A DNA stretch of 64,000 bases from Paenibacillus massiliensis 2301065 = DSM 16942 (GCF_000377505.1 NZ_KB898185.1:682001-746000), one strand, 5' to 3'; positions 7,963 through 17,024 are shown, counted from the first letter of the stretch. Program-made: numbers and translations. Notes: a model not told the origin generated them from the sequence alone.

Positions 7963-9174
7963 CTATTCGTAACGCAGCGCATCGATGGGCTTCAGCTTGG
8001 AGGCCTTGAGTGCCGGATATACCCCGAAGATTACCCCAACCAGCACACAGCTGGTAAAGGAATAGATGATCGGCTGATAAGAGAACTCGATCGGCATGCT
8101 TGCGAGCTTCTCCAGCAGCTTCGCTGCGCCAATTCCACCAAAGATACCAATGATTCCCCCCATGATGCTAATGAAAATCGACTCCGTCAGGAATTGGGTC
8201 AAAATACTACTGCGCCGTGCCCCGATCGCCTTGCGGATACCAATCTCACGCGTACGCTCGGTTACGGATACCAGCATAATGTTCATAATGCCGACTCCAC
8301 CAATGACGAGTGCAATGCCAGCTACGCCAAGCAGCAGCAGATTCATCGTATTGCTGACACCAGAGGACATTGACATAATCTCCGACTGCGTCGTGAATTG
8401 GAAATCATCCTGCTCTTCAGGCTTCAACTTATGGCTGCTACGCAATAGCTGGCGGATCTCCTCCTTCGCCTGATCAATCTTGTCGAAGGCGATGGCGGAG
8501 GCATTCATTTCCTGAATGGCCATCTGCCCGAACATATTTATCCCAGTCGTAATGGGGATGTACACCTGGTTGTTCGAGGAGCCCTGCGAGCTGCTCGGTT
8601 TATTCATCACGCCGATAATTTTGAACGGTATCCCCTTAAGCTGGATCGTCTGTCCCACTGCCGTTGTAACCGATTGCCCAAACAGCTTCTGTGCTGCATC
8701 AGAGCCCAGAATGACAACGTTCATGCGGCTGTCCACCTCATGATGGGTGAAGGTGCGCCCATAGTTCAGCGAGAGCTTTTTGACAAGGTAAAAGGACTCG
8801 GTTGTAGCCTCAACCTGAATATCGACCACCTGCCGCTTCCACGTAGCTTTCGCCGAACTTGTAGCACTGGGCGCTATATGGGCAACAGAAGGAAGCTTCT
8901 CAATGGCTTCGACATCCTTAAGAGTGAAATTTTTGGGCTGGGCCATCGTCATCCAGTTATTCTCGTCGTAAGGCGCAAACGCATAGATCATGAGCAGATT
9001 GCTACCAAGCCCGTTAATCTCCTTCGTGATGCTGGCAGTTGATCCGCGACCAATGGCCATGATGGCAATGACCGCACCGATCCCGATGATGATCCCTAGC
9101 ATGGTCAGGATCGTGCGGAGCAGATTACTGCGCAGACTGCTTAGCGCTACTCGAATCGTCTCAAAGATATTCAC
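7963..9174 (-). CDS. MacB/FtsX-type ABC transporter permease
   Basis: A 403-residue permease of the MacB type. One membrane segment lies near the N-terminus (LLRTILTMLGIIIGIGAVIAI), a periplasm-type MacB core domain of about 220 residues follows, and three membrane segments close the protein (LLLLGVAGIALVIGGVGIMN, SIFISIMGGIIGIFGGIGAA, SCVLVGVIFGVYPALKA). The TERTREIGIRKAIGARR motif before the third segment is diagnostic. It overlaps the ATPase gene by 4 bp. With the adaptor and TolC-like protein it should form a mechanotransmitting efflux pump; YknXYZ of Bacillus subtilis is the nearest described relative, and the substrate is unknown. Confidence 0.92.
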   Translation of the reverse strand: MNIFETIRVALSSLRSNLLRTILTMLGIIIGIGAVIAIMAIGRGSTASITKEINGLGSNLLMIYAFAPYDENNWMTMAQPKNFTLKDVEAIEKLPSVAHIAPSATSSAKATWKRQVVDIQVEATTESFYLVKKLSLNYGRTFTHHEVDSRMNVVILGSDAAQKLFGQSVTTAVGQTIQLKGIPFKIIGVMNKPSSSQGSSNNQVYIPITTGINMFGQMAIQEMNASAIAFDKIDQAKEEIRQLLRSSHKLKPEEQDDFQFTTQSEIMSMSSGVSNTMNLLLLGVAGIALVIGGVGIMNIMLVSVTERTREIGIRKAIGARRSSILTQFLTESIFISIMGGIIGIFGGIGAAKLLEKLASMPIEFSYQPIIYSFTSCVLVGVIFGVYPALKASKLKPIDALRYE

Positions 9175-9893
9175 TCTACCACCACTTCCTCCCGCGCGAA
9201 TCTCCGATTCACTACCGGATGATCCTGTTCAATCTGACCATCACGAAAGTGAATCAGTCTCTTGGTATATTCCGATACCTCAATATCATGCGTGACCAAT
9301 ACAATCGTCTTGCCGCTATCATTCAGGTCCTGAAAGATCTCCATAATCTCGCGGCTCGTCCGCGAATCCAGCGCTCCAGTCGGCTCATCTCCCAGCAGAA
9401 TTACGGGATTGGCGACGAGCGCTCTCGCAATGGAGACACGCTGCTGCTGTCCGCCAGATAGCTCGTTAGGCTTGTTGTACATCCGCTCAGCCAGCCCAAC
9501 CTTCACCAGCGCCTCCATGGCCCGTTCACGTCGCTCCCGGGCAGGCACACCCGCATAGAGTAAGGGCAATTCTACATTTGCAAGAGCTGTCGAGCGGGGA
9601 AGCAGATGGAACTTTTGGAAGACGAAGCCGATCTTCTCATTGCGAATATGTGCCAGCTCATTTTCACGCGCATCCAGAATGGAATACCCGTCCAGATAGA
9701 ATTCGCCAGATGTAGGGGAATCGAGACAGCCCATTACATTCATCATCGTCGATTTGCCAGAGCCTGATGGGCCCATGACCGTTACGAATTCTCCCTCATG
9801 AATGGACAGACTTACGTCCCGAAGTGCATGAATCTCTTGATCGGCTACATGATAGATTTTTCTCAGATTTCGAATCTCCATGACTGCATTCAT
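9171..9893 (-). CDS. MacB-type ABC transporter ATP-binding protein
   Basis: A 240-residue ABC ATPase of the LolD/MacB/YknY class. It has Walker A ([12 protein letters not shown]), a Q loop ([10 protein letters not shown]), the signature [15 protein letters not shown], Walker B ([13 protein letters not shown]) and the H loop (VLVTHD). It overlaps the permease by 4 bp and the adaptor gene by 4 bp, so the three are coupled. It should drive conformational changes in the FtsX-like permease rather than classical substrate translocation. The C-terminal tail after QIEQDHPV is short and unremarkable. Confidence 0.95.
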   Translation of the reverse strand: MNAVMEIRNLRKIYHVADQEIHALRDVSLSIHEGEFVTVMGPSGSGKSTMMNVMGCLDSPTSGEFYLDGYSILDARENELAHIRNEKIGFVFQKFHLLPRSTALANVELPLLYAGVPARERRERAMEALVKVGLAERMYNKPNELSGGQQQRVSIARALVANPVILLGDEPTGALDSRTSREIMEIFQDLNDSGKTIVLVTHDIEVSEYTKRLIHFRDGQIEQDHPVVNRRFAREEVVVE

Positions 9894-11347
9894 GATTGAG
9901 GAGCTCCTCCCGAGCCGTCCATCATGCCGGCGCTGCCTGGTGCAGGGATTACGATGGTGTCCCCTTCACTTACGCCTGACTTTAGCTCCACGCGGTCTGT
10001 TGTGTAGAGTCCCAGCTCTACCGACTTGAATTCATAGGCAGATATATTGGAGGGATCAGCGGCGACATACACCCCGTCAGCCCCTCCGTTAGATTGAATA
10101 GCTGTCACGGGGACGAACAGGACATTCTGGGCCTTGCTCAGCTCCAAGGCGATATTCATAATCATCCCCGTCTTCAGCTTGTTGTCCGAATTCGAGATCG
10201 ATAGCTCGGCAGCGTAGGCATTCACGCCCTCATCCGTAGACACTTCTGGTGAGATGAAAATGACGGTCCCCTCGAATTCTTCACCAGGATAAGCCGTCGT
10301 CGTCAGAATGGCTTTCTGTCCGCTCTTGACCTTCACAATGTCACTTTGGTTAATCTTGGTCGCTACCTTCAGGTCACTCGAATTGGAATTGTTCATCACG
10401 ATGAACGGTGCTGTCGGGCTTGTACCCACATCACCATTGACCTTAAGAATGACACCATCCCAAGGTGCGGTAATCTGCAGCTTGTTCAGTTCACTGCGCT
10501 TTTGCTTCAGATCCGTCTCGGCACGGCTAATATCGATGCGCAGATTCTCAAGTGTATTTTTCTCGGCAGGATCATTCAGTTTTTTCAGCTCCAGTTGGGC
10601 CGTTCGGTAAGACATCTCTGCATCCTTAATACCGCTCTCAATCTGATCACGCGTCTTACGTATATTAAGCTCGATTGTGTCATAGCTGGCTTGTGCCTTC
10701 TCCCATACCTGCTCGGCTTCCACCTTCTCCTTGTCGGAGATGGCACCTGAATCACTCAGGAACTTTTGATCCTCGTAGGTCTTCCGTGCCAGCTCCAGGT
10801 CGCCTTTAGCGGTCTTAAGCTGATTCTCGGCCTCCTGCAGTTCATAGCTGCTCTTCGCGGTCTCAAGTGCCTTCGCAGCCTTCTTCACGTTCATTTCCTG
10901 CAGCTCCACCTCGGTCGCCTTTGGTCCCTTGGTAGCCTCAGCCAGCTTGGAACGGGCCATACGGAGGGCATCCTCTGCATTCTGGATTTGCAGCTTGGCT
11001 TCCGTATCATTTAACCGCCCCAGCAGTTGACCTTGCTTCACCTGATCCCCAACCTTGACATTGACCTCAGCCAGCTTGTCTGTACTGGTGCTGTTGAAGT
11101 TCAGATTTACCTCTTTAGAGGCTTTGACCGTTCCCGTAACAGACAAGGTCTCGGTGATGTCACCGCGTTCGACGATGATCGTTTCATTCGGGATGGCCGT
11201 CATCGCTGGCTCAGAATTGCTCATAGAGTTATATACAGCAACTCCCCCGCCACCGAGCGCAAGCATCGCGACTAGAGTGATAATCACTTTCTTTTGACGT
11301 TTCTTCCTTAACAGCTGTAATGCATTGTTCATTTTGTTCTCCGACAT
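9890..11347 (-). CDS. Efflux adaptor (HlyD/MacA/YknX-like membrane fusion protein)
   Basis: A 485-residue adaptor. A membrane anchor lies at about residues 19-40 (VIITLVAMLALGGGGVAVY), followed by a biotinyl-lipoyl half (VKVGDQVKQGQLLGRL) and a long alpha-helical hairpin rich in Ala, Glu and Lys (about residues 105-290). The second lipoyl half (LQITAPWDGVILKVNGDVG), a beta-barrel and a C-terminal membrane-proximal domain (ELGLYTTDRVELKSGVSEGD) complete it. It should bridge the permease to the TolC-like protein. The 190-residue coiled-coil region is long for a Gram-positive YknX, which fits the presence of a TolC-like partner. Confidence 0.9.
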   Translation of the reverse strand: MSENKMNNALQLLRKKRQKKVIITLVAMLALGGGGVAVYNSMSNSEPAMTAIPNETIIVERGDITETLSVTGTVKASKEVNLNFNSTSTDKLAEVNVKVGDQVKQGQLLGRLNDTEAKLQIQNAEDALRMARSKLAEATKGPKATEVELQEMNVKKAAKALETAKSSYELQEAENQLKTAKGDLELARKTYEDQKFLSDSGAISDKEKVEAEQVWEKAQASYDTIELNIRKTRDQIESGIKDAEMSYRTAQLELKKLNDPAEKNTLENLRIDISRAETDLKQKRSELNKLQITAPWDGVILKVNGDVGTSPTAPFIVMNNSNSSDLKVATKINQSDIVKVKSGQKAILTTTAYPGEEFEGTVIFISPEVSTDEGVNAYAAELSISNSDNKLKTGMIMNIALELSKAQNVLFVPVTAIQSNGGADGVYVAADPSNISAYEFKSVELGLYTTDRVELKSGVSEGDTIVIPAPGSAGMMDGSGGAPQS

Positions 11348-11377
11348 GTGTTGCTTCCTCCTAAAAGTTTTGTGAGC

Positions 11378-12607
11378 TTAACTACTCCAAGGTTTGTTCA
11401 AGGTATAGTTGGACTGAATCAGTCCAATGGCCAGATCATTAATCTGCTGCTTCAACTGCTCGACACTCAAGCGGGCTTTGATGAGCTCCAGCTCTATGAT
11501 TAAGCCGCGCTCCCATTTCTTCCGAGCCAGTACCAAGTTAGCTTCGGCAATGGCCAGATCCTCGTGCAGCTGTGCATATTTCTTTTGCTCATCCTGCAGC
11601 GTGGTATATAGCGATCTTACGGATTCGGCAAAATTGTCCTTGCCATTGCTCAGTGCCTCATTGGCATTTTTCAGGTCCAGCTTGACCAAATCATAGTCCT
11701 CTGCGGTCCCCTGAAAATTGTAATAACGCAGACTAATCTCCGCATTCTTGACAGCATCCTGCAGCTGCCAGATGGTCGGGTTGTCTTTGAGTAGCCCTGT
11801 AATGTGCGTCTCAACATTCATAGGCTCTGGCTCATGATAAACGGGATGGCTTATCAGGGTGAATTCAGTCCCTTTTGGCTTATTCATCAGGGTGTTGAGC
11901 TCGTCCTTAGCCTTCTGCAGATCGGTCTTACGCTGTTCCAGCGTCAGCTCGGCATCTGAGCGCGCCTTCGTGCTGTCAATCTTGCTCTTCTCCGAGATTA
12001 GGCCCCGAGCCAGCTTGGCAATAGCAACTCGTTCCTCCAGCTTGGCGATCTGAACAGATTCTTGAGCGACAAGGACTTGATTCTCCGCGGTGAAAATCCG
12101 GTAATAAGCTTTCATGACCTGAGCATAGACCTTGTCCTTCTCGAACTCGCCCTGCTTTTTGGCCGACAGGTAGGACAGGTTAGCTGAAGTATAAGCTTTC
12201 CAGGCAGAATTGTTCGCTGAGGAATCCGACTCCTCCAGGCTAGATGGCTGTTGTATGTATCCCAAAGCGTCAATGCTCTTTTTCAGTTCGAGATTCTTGC
12301 GTTCAAGGTCCTGTGCGGACGTCTTCAAGGTGAAGCTATTGGCCTGGGCCCAGGCATTAGCTTGCTCCAGCGTCAGCTCCTGTTGCTTAGCGCTGGCGCT
12401 AGCATTGGCATTACGATTGGCCGATTGTGATGTCTCTGCCGTGAAGGCTGGTGTAACAGCATTGGTAGAAGACAGAGTCCCTTGGGCTGCTCCTGTACCA
12501 GACGGCGCAATAGGCGTAGAAATTACGGCAGCCCCAGCAGCCGAAGGCATACTAAGGACAGCAGATAATGACAGTAACAACACAGCTGCGGCTGGTTGAT
12601 GTTTCAT
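11378..12607 (-). CDS. TolC-family protein in a Gram-positive efflux operon
   Basis: A 409-residue exported protein. A signal peptide (ALLL-type core, ending SAAGAA) is followed by a low-complexity Ala/Ser/Asn stretch to about residue 75. Long amphipathic coiled-coil helices typical of TolC/OEP proteins come next: LTLEQANAWAQ at the first helix, and ELTLEQRKTDLQKAKDELN and LVLARKKWERGLIIELELIKA in later ones. It heads the operon and is followed after 30 bp by the adaptor gene. In diderms TolC spans the outer membrane. Here no outer membrane is expected, so it may form a conduit through a thick wall. The family call is firm, the topology is inferred. Confidence 0.8.
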   Translation of the reverse strand: MKHQPAAAVLLLSLSAVLSMPSAAGAAVISTPIAPSGTGAAQGTLSSTNAVTPAFTAETSQSANRNANASASAKQQELTLEQANAWAQANSFTLKTSAQDLERKNLELKKSIDALGYIQQPSSLEESDSSANNSAWKAYTSANLSYLSAKKQGEFEKDKVYAQVMKAYYRIFTAENQVLVAQESVQIAKLEERVAIAKLARGLISEKSKIDSTKARSDAELTLEQRKTDLQKAKDELNTLMNKPKGTEFTLISHPVYHEPEPMNVETHITGLLKDNPTIWQLQDAVKNAEISLRYYNFQGTAEDYDLVKLDLKNANEALSNGKDNFAESVRSLYTTLQDEQKKYAQLHEDLAIAEANLVLARKKWERGLIIELELIKARLSVEQLKQQINDLAIGLIQSNYTLNKPWSS

Positions 12608-12682
12608 AGGGATGCCCCTTTCCAGTTCAAATATAAAAAATGTAAAACGTATGTTTCCTTAGCCCTTTAGCACTATGGGCTT

Positions 12683-12757
12683 CTCTATTCTGTGGGAAAT
12701 ATTCGAGCTTGCCTAGTCTTTTGGACTAGATGTTACAACCTAGATACATGCTTGTCT
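12683..12757 (-). promoter_or_regulatory. Conserved upstream region of the efflux operon
   Basis: It aligns with 5698-5771 in front of the system 1 regulator operon. TTACAA (12733-12738) and ATACAT (12744-12749) stand 11 bp apart, as in the other repeat promoters, again opposite to the direction of the gene. The region suggests that response regulator 1 controls the efflux operon. Confidence 0.5.
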
Positions 12758-12891
12758 GATTACGAAACATATGGATACTGCATCCAGCTGCTAGAGACAT
12801 ATGCCTGCTTTACCCTTTTCGTATATTCGATATATTGGAGATGCAGCTACAAAATGGCACCGTATTTATGACAAGTCATATAGGTGGTCCG

Positions 12892-12948
12892 CAAAAAAGC
12901 CTCATACTCACTGCGGGTCTGACCCTGGCAATGTGAATGAGGCTCTTT
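12892..12948 (-). terminator. Terminator of the ROK kinase gene
   Basis: The arms gcctcat (12899-12905) and atgaggc (12937-12943), extended by further pairing, are followed on the minus strand by a T-run. It lies 22 bp past the stop codon of the ROK gene at 12970. Confidence 0.75.
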
Positions 12949-12969
12949 AAATCTAGTTCATCTAATCAT

Positions 12970-13953
12970 CTAATTTATCTGACTGATCTGGCTCGTTGCA
13001 TAAGCCGCCGCACCGATCATACCTGCTCGCCCACCAAGCTGTGCAGTGACGACACGACATGCATGTGACGACAATTGAAGTGCATGAGCCTGGATGGTCT
13101 CTCGTACAGTATGTAACAGCCGGTCTCCGGCCGCTGACACTCCTCCACCGATGATAATTAACTCTGGATTAAACAGATTAATGACATTCGCAAGACCGAA
13201 TCCGAGGATCTCCCCTGTCTCATGCATAACCTGAATCGCTATCGGGTCGTTCAGATCATAGGCATCCGAGATCATTTTTGCAGTAATCCGGCTCAGATCA
13301 CCTTCCACCCAGGTCTGGATCATGCTATGCTCTCCGCGTTCCAGCTTCTCAATACAAGTACGTACCATCCCTATAGCAGACACATATCTTCCCAGACAAC
13401 CTGAACTCCCACATCTGCATGGACGACCTTCCCGGAACATATTCATATGTCCAATTTCGCCGATGCTCGAAGTAGTTCCATATAGAACTCTTCCATCGAC
13501 TACAACCCCAGACCCCAAGCCGGTTCCAATGGTGACCAGTACGATATTATTCAAGCCCTTTCCTGCTCCAAAATGCCACTCTCCATAAAGATTCACCCGG
13601 ACATCGTTATCAATAAATACCGGGAATGAGAAGTCCTTTTTCATCTCTTGAACTACGTTAATATTCTCCCATCCTGGAAAGTTCGGTGAGAAAATAGATA
13701 GCCCTTCCGTGGGATTCAGCAATCCCGGGATTCCTAATCCCATACACAATACTTGCTCGTCCGTTATTTGATGAAGCTGCATGAGCTCACGGATGATATT
13801 TTTAATAGCTGTGATAACATAATCAGGACCTTCTGATGCATGTGTTGGGTCACTTCGCTCTGATAAAACACTCAAGCTTCCATCTAAAATAGCTGCTTTG
13901 ATATTGGTTCCTCCGAGATCGATGCCAATCATATAACCAGGTGAATGATTCAT
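12970..13953 (-). CDS. ROK-family sugar kinase, glucokinase-like
   Basis: A 327-residue ROK kinase. It has the N-terminal phosphate-binding loop GIDLGGTNIKAAI, the catalytic Asp in VFIDNDVRVNLYGEW, a second glycine motif (VTIGTGLGSGVVVDG), and the ROK zinc motif (EIGHMN then CRCGSSGCLGRYVS). There is no N-terminal helix-turn-helix, so it is a kinase and not an NagC-type repressor. ATP-dependent glucokinase is the likeliest activity; other hexose or N-acyl-hexosamine substrates cannot be excluded. It is monocistronic, with a good AAGGAG before the ATG. Confidence 0.88.
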   Translation of the reverse strand: MNHSPGYMIGIDLGGTNIKAAILDGSLSVLSERSDPTHASEGPDYVITAIKNIIRELMQLHQITDEQVLCMGLGIPGLLNPTEGLSIFSPNFPGWENINVVQEMKKDFSFPVFIDNDVRVNLYGEWHFGAGKGLNNIVLVTIGTGLGSGVVVDGRVLYGTTSSIGEIGHMNMFREGRPCRCGSSGCLGRYVSAIGMVRTCIEKLERGEHSMIQTWVEGDLSRITAKMISDAYDLNDPIAIQVMHETGEILGFGLANVINLFNPELIIIGGGVSAAGDRLLHTVRETIQAHALQLSSHACRVVTAQLGGRAGMIGAAAYATSQISQIN

Positions 13954-14162
13954 GGATGAATCTCCTTTTTAAGTATGTATTCTTTTGGACAGTGTGACTA
14001 GCTTTTAGTATAGCAGTTAGCGCCCCCAATACATATTCGATAATCAGCTTTCTACACATAAGCAAATAAGCGATTGAAATACCCATCGCTCGAACGTTAC
14101 GTCGGCATCCATGCGCACTTCTCTCGCTTATTGGTTATAGCTGAAGCCATTCTCTGCCTTAC

Positions 14163-14642
14163 CTAATGATTCAACGTAATCAGATAATTGTATTTATCAG
14201 CATGCTTAAGCTCATCCAGTATGATGCCGAACACTGTGTCTTTATAGATGCCAGCAGGCAGTCCAAACCAAATCTTGCGGTATCGTTCTACTGCACCCAA
14301 TTCTCCCATCAAGGCTCGCTGTAGACCTTCTGTATAGGAGTTCACTTTTTCATATTGCTCATTGCTGGAACCTGTAATGGTCTGACCTGTCAACGCCAGA
14401 TACATCTCTCTGAACATTTTGTTGTGACCACGCTCATCGTTACGAATACTTTCGATGATGGCTACCTGCTCCTGTGAAGGGGCCAAATTGATTAATTCCG
14501 TGTAGAATAGCTCGTCGTTGCGCTCCCCTTGTACCGCTTCCTTAATCATTTGTATCGCTTCCATATATCCAGTGCTCCATATAGGCGTGAATTCGTGTCT
14601 CATATAGTATACATTTCCCCAGTAAGAAGGTCCTTGATCCAA
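14163..14642 (-). CDS. Ferritin-like di-iron domain protein
   Basis: The 159-residue product is a four-helix ferritin/rubrerythrin-like protein. Carboxylate and His ligands appear as GERNDELFYTE, DERGHNKMFREMY, GELGAVERYRKIW and DELKHADKYNYL. The ExxH-type pairs in helices 2 and 4 are what such di-iron sites need. The start is taken as TTG at 14642 because GGGAGGAG lies 6 bp before it; the TTG at 14657 would be upstream of that SD. Related proteins are common in spore-formers with no settled function. Peroxide or iron handling is possible. Confidence 0.75.
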   Translation of the reverse strand: MDQGPSYWGNVYYMRHEFTPIWSTGYMEAIQMIKEAVQGERNDELFYTELINLAPSQEQVAIIESIRNDERGHNKMFREMYLALTGQTITGSSNEQYEKVNSYTEGLQRALMGELGAVERYRKIWFGLPAGIYKDTVFGIILDELKHADKYNYLITLNH

Positions 14643-14815
14643 GCTGACTCCTCCCAACGTTTGTTTATGGAAGTATATGTGTATTCACCCATTCAGGTTC
14701 CTACCCAGAGAATGAGTGCAGTAGTTCCCCATCTGGTTGTAACAGAACTTTTTTATGAACAATACAATCAGTCTGGGCATATGGTGTATTACATTTCAAA
14801 TAAGGAGTGCTGAGT

Positions 14816-15139
14816 ATGACCCTACAAATGAATCCACAGCAAAGAGTGCTATATCAAGCGGACAATAATACAGCTCAAAACATAAGAGCCTATAGAGATC
14901 ATCTACACAACATATGCAGACATCATATACACCAGTATGTTCGCATTGAGACCTTAGACGGCCAAATGATGGTAGGAAGAATTGTGAGCTGTGATAAGGG
15001 ATTGTTGAACCTGGCCGTTAAGAATAATGAAGGTCATCATGGACATGGTACTTATGGGAGAGGTTTTGGTTACAATGACGAGCTCATTTTAACTCTGGTT
15101 CTTTATGAATTGCTCGTAATTACTTTGTTGTACACCTAA
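14816..15139 (+). CDS. Small Sm/LSM-like protein
   Basis: A 107-residue protein. An N-terminal helix-rich part (YQADNNTAQNIRAYRDHL) is followed by VRIETLDGQMMVGRIVSCDK and LLNLAVKN. That pattern of a strand, a glycine turn and a strand is like Sm-fold domains. A His/Gly stretch (EGHHGHGTYGRGFG) and a hydrophobic end follow. AAGGAG at 14802-14807 is 8 bp before ATG 14816, which decides the start against GTG 14807. It is divergent from the ferritin-like gene. Function is unknown; similar Paenibacillus and Bacillus proteins are often spore-associated. Confidence 0.6.
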   Translation: MTLQMNPQQRVLYQADNNTAQNIRAYRDHLHNICRHHIHQYVRIETLDGQMMVGRIVSCDKGLLNLAVKNNEGHHGHGTYGRGFGYNDELILTLVLYELLVITLLYT

Positions 15140-15160
15140 CAGAATGCTTCATCCTGAACA

Positions 15161-15203
15161 AAGGAATGACTCCTGTCTCGTACAGACGGAGCCATTCCTT
15201 TTT
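15161..15203 (+). terminator. Terminator of the Sm-like gene
   Basis: A long stem pairs aaggaatgactcc (15161-15173) with the complementary arm ending cattcctt (15193-15200), followed by a T-run. It lies 20 bp past the stop codon. Confidence 0.85.
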
Positions 15204-15294
15204 GTGATGTATTTTACCGAACAAGCGAAATCATAGACGGGTGTGTGATAAAGCTGCAAGATGTATTCAGCCTCACTGCAATTAGCGCATTAGA

Positions 15295-15393
15295 TTAGAC
15301 ATAAAAAGTTCTCAGAACGATGACCAAGAGAATGTAGAGCACCAGAATCACGGCAGTCGAAGTGTAAACCGGGCAAATTTTCTCACAACTCAC
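15295..15393 (-). CDS. YjcZ-like small membrane protein, 32 residues
   Basis: The minus-strand frame GTG (15393) to TAA (15295) encodes 32 residues: a short head with two Cys (MSCEKICPVYTS) and one membrane helix (AVILVLYILLVIVLR). A strong AGGAGGT at 15401-15407 lies about 7 bp before the GTG. The architecture matches the YjcZ/sporulation mini-protein family, with a short polar head and then a VLxILLVIV helix. It is likely made during sporulation; this is inferred from family resemblance only. Confidence 0.7.
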   Translation of the reverse strand: MSCEKICPVYTSTAVILVLYILLVIVLRTFYV

Positions 15394-15496
15394 TACAAAC
15401 ACCTCCTTGTGATTTACCACAATATACGCATTTATCGCGCCAAGTGTTTGTGCTTATACCCAAAATTAGATACGAACATTTAGACCAATCCCATAA

Positions 15497-15718
15497 CTTA
15501 ATGCAAGACTACGTGATCTTTTCACTAATCCAAAAAATTCCCGCTATGCGTTTACACAAGGTTTTTTGATACAAGCTGTAATTTCAAAAAGTGGCTCAGT
15601 TATCTATTATTTAATCCAGCGTTTAATTAATGTTGATCCTGATGATTATAATGTAGCTAATCAGGTAGAGGTAATTCGACCTCCCTTGACTATTAATCAA
15701 CTGGATAGTCTGGAATAA
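15497..15718 (+). pseudogene. Coding-like frame without start, upstream of the chromate transporter
   Basis: From an in-frame TAA at 15494 an open frame runs 73 codons to TAA at 15716. Its product looks protein-like (DLFTNPKNSRYAFTQGFLIQ, SGSVIYYLIQRLINVDPDD, ending LTINQLDSLE). There is no ATG, GTG or SD near its beginning; only a TTG at 15566. I do not recognise the family. It is most simply read as the 3' remainder of a gene truncated at its 5' end. It ends 24 bp before the chromate transporter start. Confidence 0.4.
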
Positions 15719-15742
15719 TCCGCTGAGGAGGAATAACAACGC

Positions 15743-16954
15743 TTGGAGAATCATCAAGTTCTACATCAGGACCAACCCAAAAGTAAAGCTAGGGCACTGT
15801 CTGAAGTACTGGCTGTATCCACAAAGCTCGGCCTCACTTCATTTGGAGGGCCGATCGCACATCTTGGTTATTTTCATGAAGAGTACGTGCGTCGTCGAAA
15901 ATGGATGGATGATCGAAGCTATGCGGATTTAGTAGCCTTGTGCCAATTTTTACCCGGACCTGCGAGTAGTCAAGTAGGGATTGGAATTGGGATCATCCGC
16001 GCCGGGCTGCTCGGTGGGCTGATAGCTTGGCTAGGTTTTACACTTCCATCTGTCATTGCCTTAGTCTTGTTCGCCTTCCTCTTGCAAGGGTTTGATATCA
16101 GCAGCTCAGGTTGGATTCATGGTCTTAAATTGGTTGCTGTAGCCATTGTCGCCCAGGCCATACTTGGTATGGGACAAAAATTAGCTCCTGACCGTAGCAG
16201 GGCAACCATTGCCATCTTTACGGCTGCGGCGACCCTCTTGTGGCAGACTGCTTTCATTCAAATCCTTCTTATTGTTATGGCTGGCTTTATTGGTATGATC
16301 TATTTTAGAAAAACGACAACCACTCAAACATCAGACCTGTCTGTTCCTGTTAGCCGTAGCTTGGCAGTAGTCTGTTTAGGTACTTTCTTTGGAATCTTGA
16401 TTGTTCTACCGCTGCTAAGCCAATTGGATAGCTCGGGATGGCTGTCATTCTTTGATAGCTTCTACCGTTCAGGATCGCTTGTATTTGGGGGAGGTCATGT
16501 CGTACTTCCACTGCTGGAGCGTGAATTCGTCCCTACAGGTATGATCCACAAGTCCGACTTTTTGGCGGGATACGGTGCAGCACAAGCTGTACCAGGGCCA
16601 TTATTCACTTTTGCCGGATATTTGGGAGCGATGATAAGCGGAGTTACAGGAGCAGTGATTGCAACGATCGCTATATTTTTGCCCGCTTTTCTTTTAATCG
16701 TAGGAGCATTGCCCTTCTGGAATTTTTTACGTAAAAGCCTCAAAATCCAAGGCGCTTTAATTGGAATTAATGCTGCTGTTGTAGGCATCCTGTTGGCGGC
16801 GTTATATAATCCGCTTTGGACAACATCTGTTCTAGCTCCTGTTGATTTTGCACTGGTATCTATTTTGTTTCTAATGCTCGTTTTTTGGAAAGTACCGCCA
16901 TGGATCGTTGTCGTCGCTGGTGCAGCCGGTGGTGCGATGATTAACTTGCTCTAA
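15743..16954 (+). CDS. chrA: Chromate transporter, CHR family
   Basis: A 403-residue membrane protein with two homologous CHR halves. The first carries the family motif FGGPIAHLGYFHEEYVRRRK and CQFLPGPASSQVGIGIG. The second repeats it as VFGGGHVVLPLLEREFV and AAQAVPGPLFTFAGYLG. About ten membrane segments are evident. The likely role is chromate/sulfate antiport giving chromate efflux. The start is TTG at 15743, with AGGAGG about 9 bp upstream. It is a single-gene unit closed by the hairpin at 16968-17007. Confidence 0.92.
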   Translation: MENHQVLHQDQPKSKARALSEVLAVSTKLGLTSFGGPIAHLGYFHEEYVRRRKWMDDRSYADLVALCQFLPGPASSQVGIGIGIIRAGLLGGLIAWLGFTLPSVIALVLFAFLLQGFDISSSGWIHGLKLVAVAIVAQAILGMGQKLAPDRSRATIAIFTAAATLLWQTAFIQILLIVMAGFIGMIYFRKTTTTQTSDLSVPVSRSLAVVCLGTFFGILIVLPLLSQLDSSGWLSFFDSFYRSGSLVFGGGHVVLPLLEREFVPTGMIHKSDFLAGYGAAQAVPGPLFTFAGYLGAMISGVTGAVIATIAIFLPAFLLIVGALPFWNFLRKSLKIQGALIGINAAVVGILLAALYNPLWTTSVLAPVDFALVSILFLMLVFWKVPPWIVVVAGAAGGAMINLL

Positions 16955-16967
16955 CTCGTTAAACGGC

Positions 16968-17007
16968 AAAGAGCCTTACCAGTATGAATGCTGGCAGGGC
17001 TCTTTTG
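16968..17007. terminator. Bidirectional terminator between convergent genes
   Basis: Arms aaagagcc (16968-16975) and ggctcttt (16998-17005), with an inner ccag/ctgg stem, have T-rich ends on both strands. It separates the chromate transporter from the convergent FN3 gene. Confidence 0.8.
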
Positions 17008-17024
17008 AATATGACGGTATATTT

